The notes under the pieces: generated by a model | The model's database searches: none | What the model saw: the letters and a program-made list of their open reading frames with translations, nothing else | What the model was told of the DNA's origin: nothing | Source: Moringa oleifera | Lineage: Eukaryota > Streptophyta > Magnoliopsida > Brassicales > Moringaceae | DNA: 64,000 bases | Reading direction: 5' to 3' | Assembly: GCA_021397835.1 (NCBI GenBank) | Contig: JAJFZO010000028.1 | Location: 2,651,501-2,715,500, forward strand | In this document: piece after piece, positions 21,798 through 35,330 of the stretch | Numbering within the stretch: position 1 is the first letter of the stretch | Layout: each line of letters opens with the position of its first letter | Translations under genes and position numbers: made by a program

Positions 21798-24100
21798 GCG
21801 TAAGGTTACATGGTTTTAATGAATGAAAATGTTTTGTTTTCTTTGAGAAAATAAAGATAACTCAACGGATCAATCTTTATGTTCTCTAATGAAATTGTTT
21901 AAGAAAAAAATGATTTGTTTTCTTTGAAAAAAAGAAGACTAATCTTTCATACTCTTTAATAAAAATTTTTTAAAAAAACCAAACAAAAAATGTTTTGATT
22001 CTTTTGAGATTAGGAAGATGTCTCAAGGGATGAGTCTTTTTATTCTCTAATGAAATTATTTTTAAAAAAAGGAAAATATTTTGTTGTCTTTGTACGAACT
22101 GCATCTATTTCTATTTCTAATTAATAGGAATAAAAATTCAAGTTTAATATGCCTCAATATTAATTCTTTAAAAAAATCAAGAGAAGTTAATTATTCTTTG
22201 GTATTCATTTCAAGAAAATATTAACATACTATTATTGCATTCATATAAATCATAAAAAGATTTATGAGGATTAAAGATGACAAGGGTGAGACTTCATATT
22301 CTTCATGATAAAAAAAAAGTTTTTGATTTTGGATTAAAGGTAGAATAAAGATGAAGTCTTTATACTCTACATAAATTATAAATAATGATTTCATGTTTTC
22401 CATTCATACATTTTTGGTATTCAATTTCTCTTTATCATCACAAATTTCTTATAAGAATCAATTTTAAACATAAAATAAATTCGAAATTGAGAAACAATCA
22501 TGACTAATTGAAAGACTAGTATAGCTTTTATATTCTTATTTTTGTTATTATTTATCTGAAAAATGGTTCTTAGAAAATAAATAGGTTTCAGATGCCCAAT
22601 CACACTATAAAAAGGATTAGTGGTGATTTTTCATTTTTGTTTTACTATTTAATTTTTCTAAAAAAAATCAAACTAAGTTAACCTAAGCTTCTTTTATACG
22701 AGTTTTTTCATTACGATAGTATTATGTTGGATTAATCTTAGATGATATGAGCCTTACTTTCAACTTATGAGTTGCATCTGTGATGTTCAAAGGTTTTTTT
22801 TTTTAATTATTTCAATGAGGATTATGTAATTTGCATATTCAGTGAATTAGCTTCATATACGAATTTCAATAGTTGGATGGTAGTAATATGTATTTGGTAA
22901 TGGTATATGTATGACATTATAAGTAGTAACAAGATGTCTATGTAAATGTATTTGACCTTTTTAGTTGTTTGTCCCCCTAGAATCATTTCATAAAAAGGAT
23001 TTAGTTCTTGCTCAAAGGCTTAAAACTCAATTTTAAAGTAAAGGTCCATCCATATGTTTAGGCCACTTGGCAGGTTTTCCCACCTTTTTGTTTGATAAAA
23101 GCCTTAGGTTAGGCTTAGGTAAGCTCGTAGCAATGTTTAACAATAATGTGGAAATTTTTGGCAATATGGTAAGGGTATTTGTCAAACAACATATTCAAAA
23201 AATTCCAAAGATGTAATGTACATACCATGAATGAGTTTGACAAATTTTGGCATTGAAAACCAACTTAAATTAGCAAAATAAAAAAATCCCTTAGTTAATT
23301 CAACTAATATAAAAGACCATCAATGTAATATTTAATTCCTTAAACCTTTTAGCTAACTAAAATACACCATAAACATCAAACTTACATAGATCATGTATAA
23401 TTTGCAACCAAAATTCATATACTAAATTCATATTTCGAGTACATCAATTCAATTATGCTTAATAGTAGTTAGCAAATTGCTTCCAATGTTTGGTCCTTTT
23501 AATGGTAATTAATTGTCACTTCATATCATTTTGATCAATTTAAGGTTTGCTTGTAGGGGTTATAATGTTATTGATTGTTAGTACTGATGTGTCTGTTGTT
23601 GTCATTAGTGTATAAGGAGCTGCTATTAATTGTTGGTCTGCCAGGCGGTCCTAATAAATTATTAGAGATTACAATAGCCCTATTGGAGGTTTTTCCCTCT
23701 CTTGTCATTGCTATTGGTGGTGTTGAAGCTCTAATAGTTAGAAATATAGTTTTTGTTATGTTTGTAGGTTTGTGGAGATGACGCAAATGCTCTTATTATT
23801 GGGGGTGTTCCTACTTTAGTTATGGGTCTATAGGGTGGCATATGCTGATGTTAGGGCAGTTTATATTGATTCTAGGTTGCATTTACTTTATGATGTCATA
23901 TTGTATGATGTAGGTAAAGGCTTTGTATTGGCAAATGCTATTCTAGATGCGACTGGCTTTGGTGGCCATATGTAAGAGGTAAGTTCTTTCGGTGATTGTG
24001 ATGATGTTGATGTGAGTGGCATTAGGGCTATCTCATATGCCAAAAATTGATGCTCCATATGCCGGTGACAATTTGTAAGATGTTGATGCTCAAGCTCATT
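21798..24100. other. Intergenic DNA, no gene recognised
   Basis: Just right of the CACTA end there are loose repeats of "ttttgttttctttgagaa...gatgagtctttatactctaatgaaat" (21815-22110), a weak local repetition. Both strands at 23568-24112 have open frames of about 70 codons. The plus-strand one is Leu/Val-rich and the minus-strand one is Ser/Thr/Asn-rich. Neither shows a recognised domain. Confidence 0.45.
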
Positions 24101-24184
24101 AGAAAAAATCAAAATTTTTTAACTAAAATTCTAATGTAAATCTTTTTTTTAAAAAGAAAAAAGGTGTTGAAAATCAAAATTTTT

Positions 24185-24560
24185 AGAAAAATGGATTTCA
24201 TTTTAAAATATCAATGAAATTCCATAAATTTTTTATTAAAAAGTAAAAAAATATATTAATTTTTTTAAAATAATATTTATAATATTAATATTTCCATGGT
24301 CAAATTTCCATTGAAATCCTTCAAAATTCCAATGAAATCTTTATTATGAGAACTAATATTTATGATTAATTAAATATGAAAAATTAAAATAATATTTTAA
24401 TAAATATTTTAAATATGATTATTCCATTGAAATTTTGTAATAAAAATTATATTTTATTGAATTTAAAGATTCCATTGAAAATGTTTCATTGAAATTCTTA
24501 ATTAAATTTAAAATTTTCACGAAAACTATTTCATTGAAATTTCTAAGGTAAAAATAAAGT
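24185..24560. repeat. ATTTCATTGAAATTC subterminal-type repeats
   Basis: The short palindrome-like word (a)ttccattgaaat(t) or its complement recurs near 24195, 24303, 24330, 24421, 24471, 24490 and 24530. The pattern is typical of subterminal repeats at one end of a plant CACTA element. The terminus was not found; cattagaaaaaatcaaaatt near 24099 might be a decayed one. Confidence 0.5.
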
Positions 24561-24619
24561 GTATTTTGAATTTTAATTAAAAATTGAACTAAAAAACATT
24601 GTTGAAATTTTAAATTAAA

Positions 24620-26340
24620 ACAAAAGATTATTTATTTATTTAATAATTTTATTATGAATATATACTTTTGATTATTTATAAATAATCTTTAAATAATAAT
24701 TTAATTCCTAATTTATTTTTAATTAACTAAATAAAGATTTAAAAATTATAATTATCAAATAAACAAAAAACACAAATAAAAAATTGGACAAACAACACAA
24801 ATTATTGTATATTAGTGCTTGAAATGTTAATTTACATATCACATATAAGATGCACTATTTCAGAGGGACACAGGCCAACATTCTTTTTCTTCTTCGCTTT
24901 TTTTGACTTCCTTTGGCTCCCTATAGAAGAAGAACAGGTCCATTTAAAAATTGAAGATGGAAGAGAAAACAAAGATCAGTTTGAAAAAAGTAGTAACTGT
25001 GGCAACTAGCAAATGATACTACCAAAGTACCTTTTCAAAAATTTAAAGTTAAGTACTCCTCAAGGCTTTTTGTTCTCCATAAGCAACCAAGTTTATCTCA
25101 AATAATCACCCATAAGAGTTAAGTTAGTTACTCTCACATCCCATTTGTGCCTAATAATGTGCTTCCTTTTGTTATTGGCATGAAGTCTAATGTCAACATA
25201 ACACATTAGGGAATCAATGTCACAGTTGGAATATTTCCTAGTGTTACTTGCTTAGTAAAATAGTTCAAATTAAATATATAACAATGGACTGGACAATTAA
25301 AAGATTATAACGCATAAGGGGAAAGACTTTAATCTAAAAATGAAATGAAATTTACCTGATGATTAATCCTTGAGTAAGAGAGGATAGGGGGACGAGGCTT
25401 ATTAAATGATGTCTGCATCTAATTTGTGAAAATACTGGGTGTGTGCCTTTTAGCAATTTCATGAGAACCAATGCACTGCATAAATTTCAACACAACTCTC
25501 TCACCATAAGGCCTTGTGGACTGGATAGTAATGTCCCAATGGTTCTCAAATTACAAAAATAACCCTTATAGGTTCTTGGGATGACGAATGAAAGCAAAAG
25601 GTTTCGGTGTTTGTGACTAGGCAACTAACATGAAAAACAATCCATAACCATCTACATTTAATTATTTATTCATTTGTATAATAATATTTTAATTTAATTG
25701 AATGATTGCAACTATTATTGTATGTATCATCAAATTAAAAAATAATATAAAAATAAATTATGTAAAAGTAAATGATTTAATATGTCATACATGTTTTACT
25801 TGCATTATTTCAAACCACATGTCAATGCATGACATTAACAGATACTATGGAGTGATGTAAGTGACTATAATTGAAAGAATATGAAGGGAATCTCTTTATA
25901 TTTAAATATTTCAATTGATATTTGGAAGGAAAAAATCAAGATATTTAGCTTTGGATGAATATCAAGCAGTAGAGATACATTTATTAAAGTTCTCAAAAAT
26001 GAAACTATTCTTAGAGCACGTATTTTCATGACTCTATTATAATTATTTGTTTACCTATCCACACACAAAGACCACTTATAGTACTGATCATTTTTGTTAA
26101 GCAAATAGCTTAGAGGATTTATATTTCTTAATTATGTGAACATTATTTTACTATAACCAATCATGAGGTTGACAATTACTTAAAGCTTCAATTTGCAAGT
26201 TAGTTCAACCAATAGATAAATACTTATACTCTAAACTATTATTAATTAAATATATTTTGATAAATGTAGTTATATGACTTACTTTCTATATTTACAAGCA
26301 CATAACCCATAAAACTTCATTACTAACAACTTTATCAAGG
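24620..26340. other. Transposon-derived DNA, coding content unclear
   Basis: This lies between the ATTGAAAT-type repeats and the TNP2 remnant, where the main TNP2 catalytic region would be expected. I could not recognise it. A minus-strand stretch at about 25350-25640 reads in pieces like protein ([16 protein letters not shown]), interrupted by stops. I do not recognise the family. The rest is AT-rich. Confidence 0.4.
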
Positions 26341-26341
26341 A

Positions 26342-26765
26342 CGTTGGAAAGAGATTGTTAAGGTCTTGAAGTCATATATTGTACACTATGTCAATAGATA
26401 CAAATTTCATATTAAAAGACATAGTTCGGACAAAGCTACAATGAAAAATGAAGTCTGCATTAAAGGATCCAATTATAATGAAGGTGAAATTGACTAATAT
26501 GGTAAGTTTATGAAGGTGTTAGAATTTAAATACCTAGCATTACCAATCAAGCGAACCATAGTGCTCAAGCATGAATGGTTTAATCCAACACCAAATGTGG
26601 GTACCAATTTACATAAATTGTATAATCTAATGGATGTTAGCCATACTAGGAGATTAAATAAGTATAAGCCATTTATTCTAACTTTGCAAGCAACTTAGAT
26701 TTATTATATCCCCTATCCAAGTTTAAGACGTGACAAACATGACTAGTGGTTGTTTGCCAAATAAA
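26342..26765 (+). pseudogene. CACTA transposase TNP2 C-terminal (DUF4216) remnant
   Basis: The plus-strand translation matches the conserved C-terminal part of plant CACTA TNP2 proteins: SYIVHYVNRYKFHIKRHSSD (about 26369), VCIKGSNYNEGEID (26456), YLALPIKRTIVLKHEWF (26531), NPTPNVGTNLHKLYNLMDV (26583), HTRRLNKYKPFILTLQAT then a stop (26641-26698), and YPSLRRDKHD (about 26711). The DUF4216 hallmark words (EWFDPT, GxKxHxxY.L.DVNHTRR, PSLRRDK) are recognisable. At least three in-frame stops are present. TNP2 is the DDE-type transposase that cuts the element ends. Its catalytic core is missing here, so the copy cannot transpose itself. A Transposase_24 remnant follows in the same direction, the normal CACTA gene order. 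Confidence 0.82.
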
Positions 26766-27599
26766 TGCTAGGTTTGTCATTGAACTTTTAGAATCTAGTT
26801 TTTTATTTGGATTAATTCAAGTATAACAATTTTTCAAGATGATGAGATAAATGTCTATTGGATTAAGATTGACGCATAATAAGATCCTGTCATTTAAAAT
26901 GATTTAAATAATACATTAACAAATATTGATGATAAAGGGAACATACTAGATAAGCCAAAATTTGGAAGTGATTCAAAAGAGGATGACTTTGAAGATCATG
27001 ATTACTTAATTTTTGTCTTTTGCATTAATTGTTTAAATTAATCTTTATGAACATAATGAATTATTTGATATGTAATGATTGAATTATTTATTTTATTATT
27101 AGATTTGCAGATTTTAAATATCATGTGTTGATGGATTATTATTCTTTAAATTTTTTTAGCAAGTATTTTAAGTAGTCTTAGATCAATTTTTAGGGAAGAT
27201 CTTACTAAATTTTTCATAGAAATTTATCTTCCATTCTAAATTAGGCATTAACTTATCGATATAATTAAATGAGAAGATGAGGAAGACGTGGTGACTCGAG
27301 AGGAAAAGGTAATGGCACTCATAGTTCACGATCATTTCCATTTTTGTAGTATACAGGTGAGGTTAACGTCATAGCTACACGATAGGCTACATTTACGCCA
27401 CATGCACCAGATGGTTTGCCAAGTTCTACAAGCTCTTCGGGAGTTGCTTGTACAAGGATGTCTATCTGTGAAAGTTTTAAAGCATGAATAGACAACAAAA
27501 TTATATAAACAATGATATGTAAGTATTGACAATTATTTTCAATGCTTGTATCATTACTTTTGTAAGTTACACTAATGCATTTGATTTATTTGTTTTCTT

Positions 27600-28625
27600 T
27601 AATAGCATTAAGCCATCTACTAAATGTTCTGTGAAGATGTACAAGATTTTTTAAGAAACGGTTGATCTAGTTAAGTATACATGAAAGGTAAATTCTTCGT
27701 AATTTAAGGACTTTTACCATGAGGAATTTAAGGTAAATTAATTATTTATGAAAAAATGAAATGTTATACTTTATTATATTGACTTATCATTTGTTGTTGT
27801 AGAAATATTTTGTATGGGAAGAGGCAATCAATGACAAAATGAAAGCCACTTGAAGGCTAAGGCCATTAAGCGATATACTACTTTAATGTATTCTTTGTCA
27901 ACATAAGGCAAGAAGTAAGCCATAATTCACCCAGATAACATATAGTGGTAGTAGTAGTTTCAATGGAATTACCTAGAGTATAAGGAGAAGTGTGGCACCT
28001 TCAAAAATCAACTAAGCAAAACAAGTGGAACTTCATGCTTATGTTACATATAACATTTAATTTACATAAATTAGAATGAAAATGGTATAAGAGTTGGGTA
28101 GCATTAACATATTTCTAATTGTAAGTAAAGGAGTTAGGTCAAGAGCTAACTCCTATGGAGATTTAAGACGAACTAACATGGAGAAGTCTAATCTTGATAA
28201 ATTCATTGATGATCACTCTAGAAAAGTGCATGTAAGTTTATTTTTTTGAACATTTGATGAATAATCTTAATTATATTTCTTAGTTGATTCGATATACACA
28301 ATGAATTCTTTTTCTGTAAGAATACTATGAGAACTTAATTGCCTTAGCTTCCCAATCACATGCATAAAAAGGATCTTTTGATACTCTTGAGGTAGACTAC
28401 ATATTTAGTAGGTGGAGAGAACACACTTCAAGTGTGTGGACTTGACTCTGAGGCCCAATCATGTTATTGAAGTCATAGCTCTAGCAACGGATGATCTGTC
28501 AATGATGCAATCATGCTAGATATACGTAAGCAAATGAAGACTATCAAAGAGTGTTTAGAACATGAGCATAGGAAGAGGCAAGAGGACTATATACGTTTAG
28601 AGGTTTGGGATGAATAAGTGTTTGT
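27600..28625 (+). pseudogene. Ptta/En/Spm plant transposase (Transposase_24) remnant
   Basis: The plus strand shows separated blocks of the second CACTA-encoded protein: YFVWEEAINDKMKAT (about 27799), KEKCGTFKNQ (about 27982), MEKSNLDKFIDDHSRKVH (about 28178), YENLIALASQSHA, stop, KGSFDTLEVD (about 28326), and a C-terminal coiled-coil-like tail (RKQMKTIKECLEHEHRKR, about 28522-28580). The same blocks occur on the minus strand at 41.6-42.6 kb (NTKKSNLDEFIDKRARK and ELVALAS). Intron-like gaps separate the blocks and several stops interrupt them. In autonomous elements this protein is thought to bind the subterminal repeats. Its position downstream of the TNP2 remnant supports one decayed element. 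Confidence 0.7.
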
Positions 28626-28959
28626 AGCAATGAAAGATCAAGATGGATTACATGTGACAAAAAAGATGTTGAGATGGAACGTATCGTATCCACCTTTTGG
28701 CTCCTTTATAGTACCGTTTGATGGCTTCACTTGATGAGTGATTTCTTTATTTTCATTTCTATTATTTGATTTAGAGTTTAGTATAATACTTTTGTGTATT
28801 AATTTTATTTATATTTAATTTTGATTAGATTTAATTTTAGTTTTTTATTTTTTTAATATATGTTGATTTATGTAATTAAATAATATAAATAAATTAAAAA
28901 ATAAATAAATAACTAAAAATATAATATATTATTTTTATTGTTAAATTTAGTTTAACCAC

Positions 28960-29285
28960 AAACAGTTGATGAAAGAGTCCAACGTAAAGAATCCTCAAGT
29001 TAGAGATGGTCACGTGTGTGTTGCTAAACCCTCAAGCTTAGTGACACACTTGTTCATCGCAGGTCCATCACTAGATTATGATGAATTGATGATAGAATCT
29101 TTCATCTCTAACTTAGCAGTATACTAGATTTTATTTCTAAGTTAAGCAGCAAACTTAACATTTCGTCGTTAAGTGTTTTCGCGAGTAATAATTTAGCGAG
29201 AGAATTTTTTTGTCACTAGTTTGTCTTTATGTTCTTTAGTAACGAAATTTTCAAATTTAGTGATAAATTTTAAGCACTGCCATAA
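28960..29285. repeat. Possible right subterminal region of the 24-29 kb CACTA remnant
   Basis: The word set tagtgacaaa/tttgtcactagt, tttagcgagagaat, agtaacgaaatttt and ttagtgataaatttt recurs at 28975-29275, in both orientations. It differs from the repeats at 24.2-24.5 kb, so the two ends may belong to different elements or have diverged. No GTAGTG terminus was found. Confidence 0.35.
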
Positions 29286-32200
29286 AAGAGTTATAAATAT
29301 AAATTATTATACAATCAAAGTTACAAATCATAAATACAATAGTAATTTATTTAATAAATAAATATTGACAAATAAATATTTTAATAAATTTACATACTAT
29401 AAAAATCCCAAATTGTAAGAATATGACTATTTTTATTGATCTTTTAAATAAATATTGACATGTAATAATTTTGATAAAATAAATAGAAATGATTTATCTA
29501 TTTGACGTTAACATTACTAAGTAAAAATAATTTTTTTGTTTTTCTTTTAGAAAACACAAATTAAATCACATGAAATTTTAATTGTACATTTTACAAGTTA
29601 TTATATGTCTAAAACTTATATATATGAAATTGATAAATATTATGTTCAAATTGACATCAAAATATTTATTAAAATTTTTTTTCGTCCAAGTCAAAACATG
29701 ATTGCAATTCTACAAATATAGAAGTGCTCAATTAATTGAAAGTGACTTAAATTCCCATTGATGTAGTTCTTGTCCACTTGCCATTTCAGTGCATACATCA
29801 ATGATAAAAAGATTTACCAAAAGAAAGGGTTAATATTACGGACCCAATCCGGCTTCTAATTAGGCATCTCATTTAATTTAACTGTTTATTTCATTAACCA
29901 AGAAACACAATTCAAGTTAGACCAAGAAAATTAACCTAAAAAAAGTTAAAAGATCTTTGTATTTATATTTTTAAGAAATAATTTGTTCTTTAAATTGCAA
30001 ATGGAATTGTTAAATCACTGTCGGAAAACCCAATTGCATATTTGTAATTTTCTTAAAAGAGGCTTGAATTCAATAACCAAAACATTCTCAACAACCAAAA
30101 TATCAATGTCATGGGAAGAAAAAATAAGGTAACAGAGATTCATACAGTGAAACCACGAAACCCTTAGTATAGGAATTAACCAACCTTATATCCTAATCAT
30201 GCATAACATGTCTCATCTCTTATTTTGCTCTTCATAAAAATCAACGCAACCATTGTTTCAACACCAAAACGTTTATTATCAATATTAATCACAAGTAAAA
30301 AGGTTGTGATGAAGAAAATGAACTCTAAAGCAAAAAAGAAAGATTAATTTGTGAATTTGAAAAACCAACTTTTGTGATTAATGCCCTTTCAGAGAAAGAA
30401 AACCAATGGAAGAAACAAGATGCGGGATTGCTTTTATAACGAATTGTTTTCTCTGTCTGATATCGAAGACAATTACCAAAATATCTCAATAAAAAGGACT
30501 GTGCAACATAAAAGAAAGGGGAAACAACTTGTGTGGCATGAGACAAAAAGAAGGAGCAGTTACGTTTAAAAGTAACCTCTATGAGAACCTAAAACGATGA
30601 TATTTTAACCTTTTAAAATTTGAATGCTAAAAACGAATATCAATTGTATAGTAATCTTTAATCAAAACACATTTTAAATTTAAATTATTGAAAAATAAAA
30701 TAAAATAATTTTAATAAAATTAATAAACTTCAAAAATATTACTTCATAGTGAAACCTTTAGATATATGTGTTTCATGGCATGTTCCTTGCAAAAATACAA
30801 TGACACTAAACAAAAGTTGAGAAAACATAACATACCATAAGGTAATTAGAGAAGTTACATGGTTGTGCGGTTGAACAGGAATTAATGATATTATTTTTAA
30901 GCGACTAAATGGTTACACTAAAACACAATATAAGAAAATATAAATCAACAACTATATTAAAAACAAACAATATATAAATTACTTGAGTTACGGGTGGATT
31001 AGGTTTCCTAAATTAACCTCATAAAAACACTGCCTTCGCTATTACTTTTACCTAGACTTTTCTTTTGTAATATGTGTTACTAACGTTACCAAAAGTGTTG
31101 TGCAATACATTAATGATAACATAAACAAAATTAATAAGTATATGTTTACAAATGCAATAGGTTGATTATGGTATAACCTAAAATGATATATTCAATTTTA
31201 TATAACATGAAATAGGTGATGACAAATACTTTGGCTTAATTATGTTAGAGCCAAGTGGTTGAGTTTAGTCTAATAATAAATTCCAAGGAAGTGTTTCTAA
31301 TAAAAACATGAGGTAGAATTTTTGTCATGACTTTTACTACTTGTTGCACATCAAGGATCTTTATTGAATATATAGTGCAAAATGAGTGCCAGATTTGAAT
31401 GTAAACAATGATGTGAAAAAATATATTACTGTACTTGTTTGATGTATTGTTAGGGATGAAGGATTTATGAAAAACAAGTGTCAACAAAACTTTTATTGTG
31501 AAAAAAGAACATCAGTTTTTTCTTTGTTTTGGTAAATTTTTTGCTTCATTATATATAAAAAACAAATCTTAGATCTAAAACTCTATTTCAATAATCAAAT
31601 ATTAATAAATATTTTTTAAAAAATAGTCACAAAAATTCTTTTGCGCTCTCTTACAACATCTGAAGAAGAAAGTCATAAACTATGAAGGTAAAGAATTACC
31701 AATTAAAAAGACAAGCCAAAATATTTTAGGTTGTCATTTTTCATGATTTTTTTTTTAACATGGTTTCATTCAATTTATAGTATGTGCCATGAAGAATAGT
31801 ATTTTGTTCTTAACTTTGAATATTTTATCACAGATTCTTGATCATATTGTGTGAGCTTTGAAAATGAGATATTACCATCTTACATATAAAATAACAAAAA
31901 ATTAGTTACAATTCTTTGCTTCTTAACTACCCAAAACTCTAACAAGTGACCTTGAGCATGCTACATGATCCTAATCATGAGCATTACATGCTTCCTTTGA
32001 AATTTTTTTATTCTTTTTTAATTTTTCTTGTTATGTTTGCCACAAGTGATGTATATTATTGTTCTAGTGATCGCTAAAACCTCTTCTTAACTCAATCATT
32101 TAGAACCATAAGTATGTGAAAAATGTAGATTTTGAAGGAGTAGAAAATGAGAATGTGATATATTGGTCATGTATAATATCTAAGTAATAAGAGAAAATAT

Positions 32201-34248
32201 CATTTAACAAGAGTACGCAAAATGTAAGAAGAATATATAACAGAGGTAACAAAGGGATAGTGGCTTACGCAATTAGTTTGAAAATGGTGAATCCGCTACC
32301 TTAGGCAATATGTTATTTTGGCCAATGTAAGATTGATTTTCATACAAGATTTTGTTGAAGCCTTCTAAGCAAAATATTTCTTCATAACTTACAAGTTAAT
32401 TTGACTAGATAGTTCAAATCTATGCTAGACAAAATCAATATACCATCAAATAATATACTATTTACCGTATAAAGGCTATAATAATTTGGAGTCTAGTTCC
32501 CATTATGATATTTTTAGAACATAGAAATTTTCTTTAACACTAAATCTTCTTCCTAATAACTCTAAGGCAAAGTTTCTAATTGCATGCCCTCATTAACTCT
32601 CTTTCCCCCCTTATAAAGTTACCTTTGGCAAAGTGTTGTCTATTGTTTTTTCTTTAGTTGCTTATATAAAGGTTGGACCTATTATTCTTCTTCAAATATC
32701 TTCCATTTAAATCATGGCAACCTCAAGAGCCAACAATGCTTCCATTTGATATACTTAGAAAAAAAAATGGAGTTAGCCTTGTGTAAGTTCATATTAGTAT
32801 GAGATAATAACGAATGAAGAATAAGAGGATCTCATGTCATCTTCGTATACTTTTTGTTTTTTTCCAAAAATATTTTCATTGGAGGTAAGATTGCAAAATT
32901 AAGATGTTAGGTTTTCAATTGGACAAACAGTTCCTATATCTTATTGCTATCCAAATTTTTTCAAGTGATTATTCTTTTGATAAGAACATATTAGTGACTA
33001 GCTATGATGCCTTAAGTTACATAAGACGTAGGGTAGTTGGGAGAACGACCAATATGTTACTATGACTTGCAATGGAGTCGAGGAAATATGGCCTTGATCA
33101 ACATAATTATGGCACTTGTAACATATTTTTTCATAATAGATGTAGTCAAATTCCATTATTAGCTAATATTACCAATTCAAGCTCTTATCAATGTACATGT
33201 GTGCCATAAATTGCTTTATAAATTTTCTTCATAATATTATTTATTGCTTCTATGAAGTCAATATACCTTCAAATCATAATCATAGTTTCTATTACATAGC
33301 ATCTAAAAAAAGATCTAATGGTTAATTTCTAGATATTATGTCTATAATTTTTAGATCTTTATGAAAATGTCTTTATTTTTCATATATTGTTTGATATCAT
33401 AGTACCAAGATTTTTTATTTGTTCATTTATACACATGCAATAAACTAGTGGGTTTCACTTTTCAGCTTTGATTGGTTGAATCACTTTTTTTAAATCCATG
33501 TAAACATTACAACTATTGTTGGTAACATATTAGTCAATTGATAATTTTCTCTCTACACATAATTAAGTAAGAAGCTTTAAAAAAATTTAATTAACTGTAT
33601 TAGGTATAAATTATAGGAGACAAATTTTAGGTCCTTTATTTCGCATTCGCCATTTATTTGATGAATTATTGATAATGACTTCTTAAATACTAGAAGCTTA
33701 TTTGTACACGTTGTTATTACTTGAATACCCATGACACATGCTTCATATTATAACTACCTTATTTGAGAAATCAATACATAACTCAATAAAAAGAAAAAAG
33801 CCGACTGGTTTTATACGAAAATCAATAATAGTCCTACTTTTATGCCCCAAATCAGTATATGCATTAAAAAGTAGCATAATTAACATTCCTTTAATTGAAG
33901 ATCGATCTTTCTTTAATATGGAAAAGAAATGTATATCTTCATCTGAAAGATTAATAAACTTTTCATAGGTTCATAATCATGTAGTGTTTGATTGATTAAA
34001 TATCAATAATTAAAATTCTCTATGTTGCCTTTCTAGTAATGCAGACATTGTCACACAATAATAATTAGGTGATGACTTTACTTAAATGTCTCATAAAGAG
34101 AATTTAAATGTATAAATACTCAAAAGTAAAATCAATGTCTCATGTACTTGTTATTTGTTATATCTTCTATCTCCCATTGATCCTTCTTTAGTATCATTTG
34201 ATGAAACATAATATATGAGACATAAGAAGTAGAAACAATCATGCTAAT
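29286..34248. other. AT-rich intergenic DNA, no gene recognised
   Basis: About 5 kb without a coding match that I can support. Short open frames exist at 30325-30569 (overlapping on both strands, somewhat less AT-rich), 31245-31487 and 33738-33968; none shows a recognised motif. The 30.3-30.6 kb stretch has a protein-like plus-strand frame (MRDCFYNELFSLSDIEDNYQ) and may be an exon relic of unknown origin. Confidence 0.45.
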
Positions 34249-34964
34249 ATGAATGCAGGAGAGAAGTGGGATTTTTGGAGCCATGTCCAAGCTCCTCTAT
34301 TAGCTTATAAACCGAGGATCTGGTTTGCCAAGATTTGGACCTCATCATCATCATCTAAGGAGGCCATCTTACATTTTCTTTTATTCGCTTGGGGCTTACC
34401 CCCATTTGTTTTTTTCTTCCTCGTTAGTGTCAACATGCCCATGAACTCAATTTTTCTTATCATGAGAGGAACAATAAAGATTGACTATGCAATAATAAGA
34501 TAGAAAGGATCCTTAGCTTGGGACTAAGACCCCCTAGTGCCATTTGAGGTCCCTCCATGGATATGTCTTCCATTAGCTTAGGTCAAGACATTAAACTATT
34601 CTTATAGAAGAACCATGCCATTTATAAACCAAGAAAAAGATAAAAGTTAGCAAAAAAAAGAAAACAAGTAAGTAAGGAAAGGGCTTGACCATCATCTACC
34701 ACGTCAAACCCTTCATCCTCAAATTTAGGTTGATAAATGTCTTTATCTCAAAATAACCATAAACACCAAAAAAAAAAAAAAAAGATCTTCCCTTTATAAG
34801 ACTAATGTGAACCACCTAATGCATTAAGTGACATGAACTTGCCATAGAACACTCTTATGTAGGGCTTCAAGTAAGGAAGCCCTACGAAGATAAAGTAGCA
34901 AGGTCCTTGGTGGTTGAGTTTTAAGAAGATTGAGTAGTAAAACTCTTAATGAGAGAGCCTTAAA
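34249..34964. other. Unassigned DNA with an 84-codon frame
   Basis: An open frame at 34249-34503 begins MNAGEKWDFWSHVQAPLL and becomes hydrophobic (LPPFVFFFLVSV). I do not recognise it, and its flanks look like degraded repeat DNA. An A-run lies at 34767-34783. Confidence 0.3.
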
Positions 34965-35330
34965 GGCCTTTTTGATTATGTTTTAATTTCTCTATTTTTA
35001 GAAAACTATTTTAAAATAATTTTTAAGAATTATTTTTAAAAAAACAAAAAAAAACTTGTTTGATAATATTATTTTAAAAACAATGTTTCAAATTTTTTTG
35101 AAAAAAATTAATAATTACAATAATTCCATTGATGAAAACATTTCTTTTGTAAAATTTAAAAAAACAGAGCAAAAACAACTTTAGAATTTTCTTTATTTTT
35201 GTTTCAAAAATTAAAAAACAAAATTATTTTGAGAATTAACTTTTATAAAGAAATTTTATCAAATGATTTTTTTTTTTGTTTTTTGGTTTTTAAAAAAAAA
35301 ACTATTTTTAGAATAGATATTAAGCAAGCC
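34965..35330. mobile_element. MITE-like fold-back element
   Basis: An AT-rich ~366 bp unit whose ends are imperfect inverted repeats: left ggcctttttgattatg..tctatttttagaaaact, right agtttttttt..aactatttttagaatagatattaagcaagcc. The complement of the right end reads ggcttgcttaatatctattc. The interior is dominated by tttaaaaacagttttgaaa-type words, as in common plant MITEs that begin GGCTTGTTTGAT. No coding sequence. The target-site duplication is uncertain. Confidence 0.55.

Noticed and set aside
23568..24112. Open frames on both strands of about 70 codons
   Set aside because: They come from low-complexity GTTGTTATTG-type sequence; no domain and no consistent strand.
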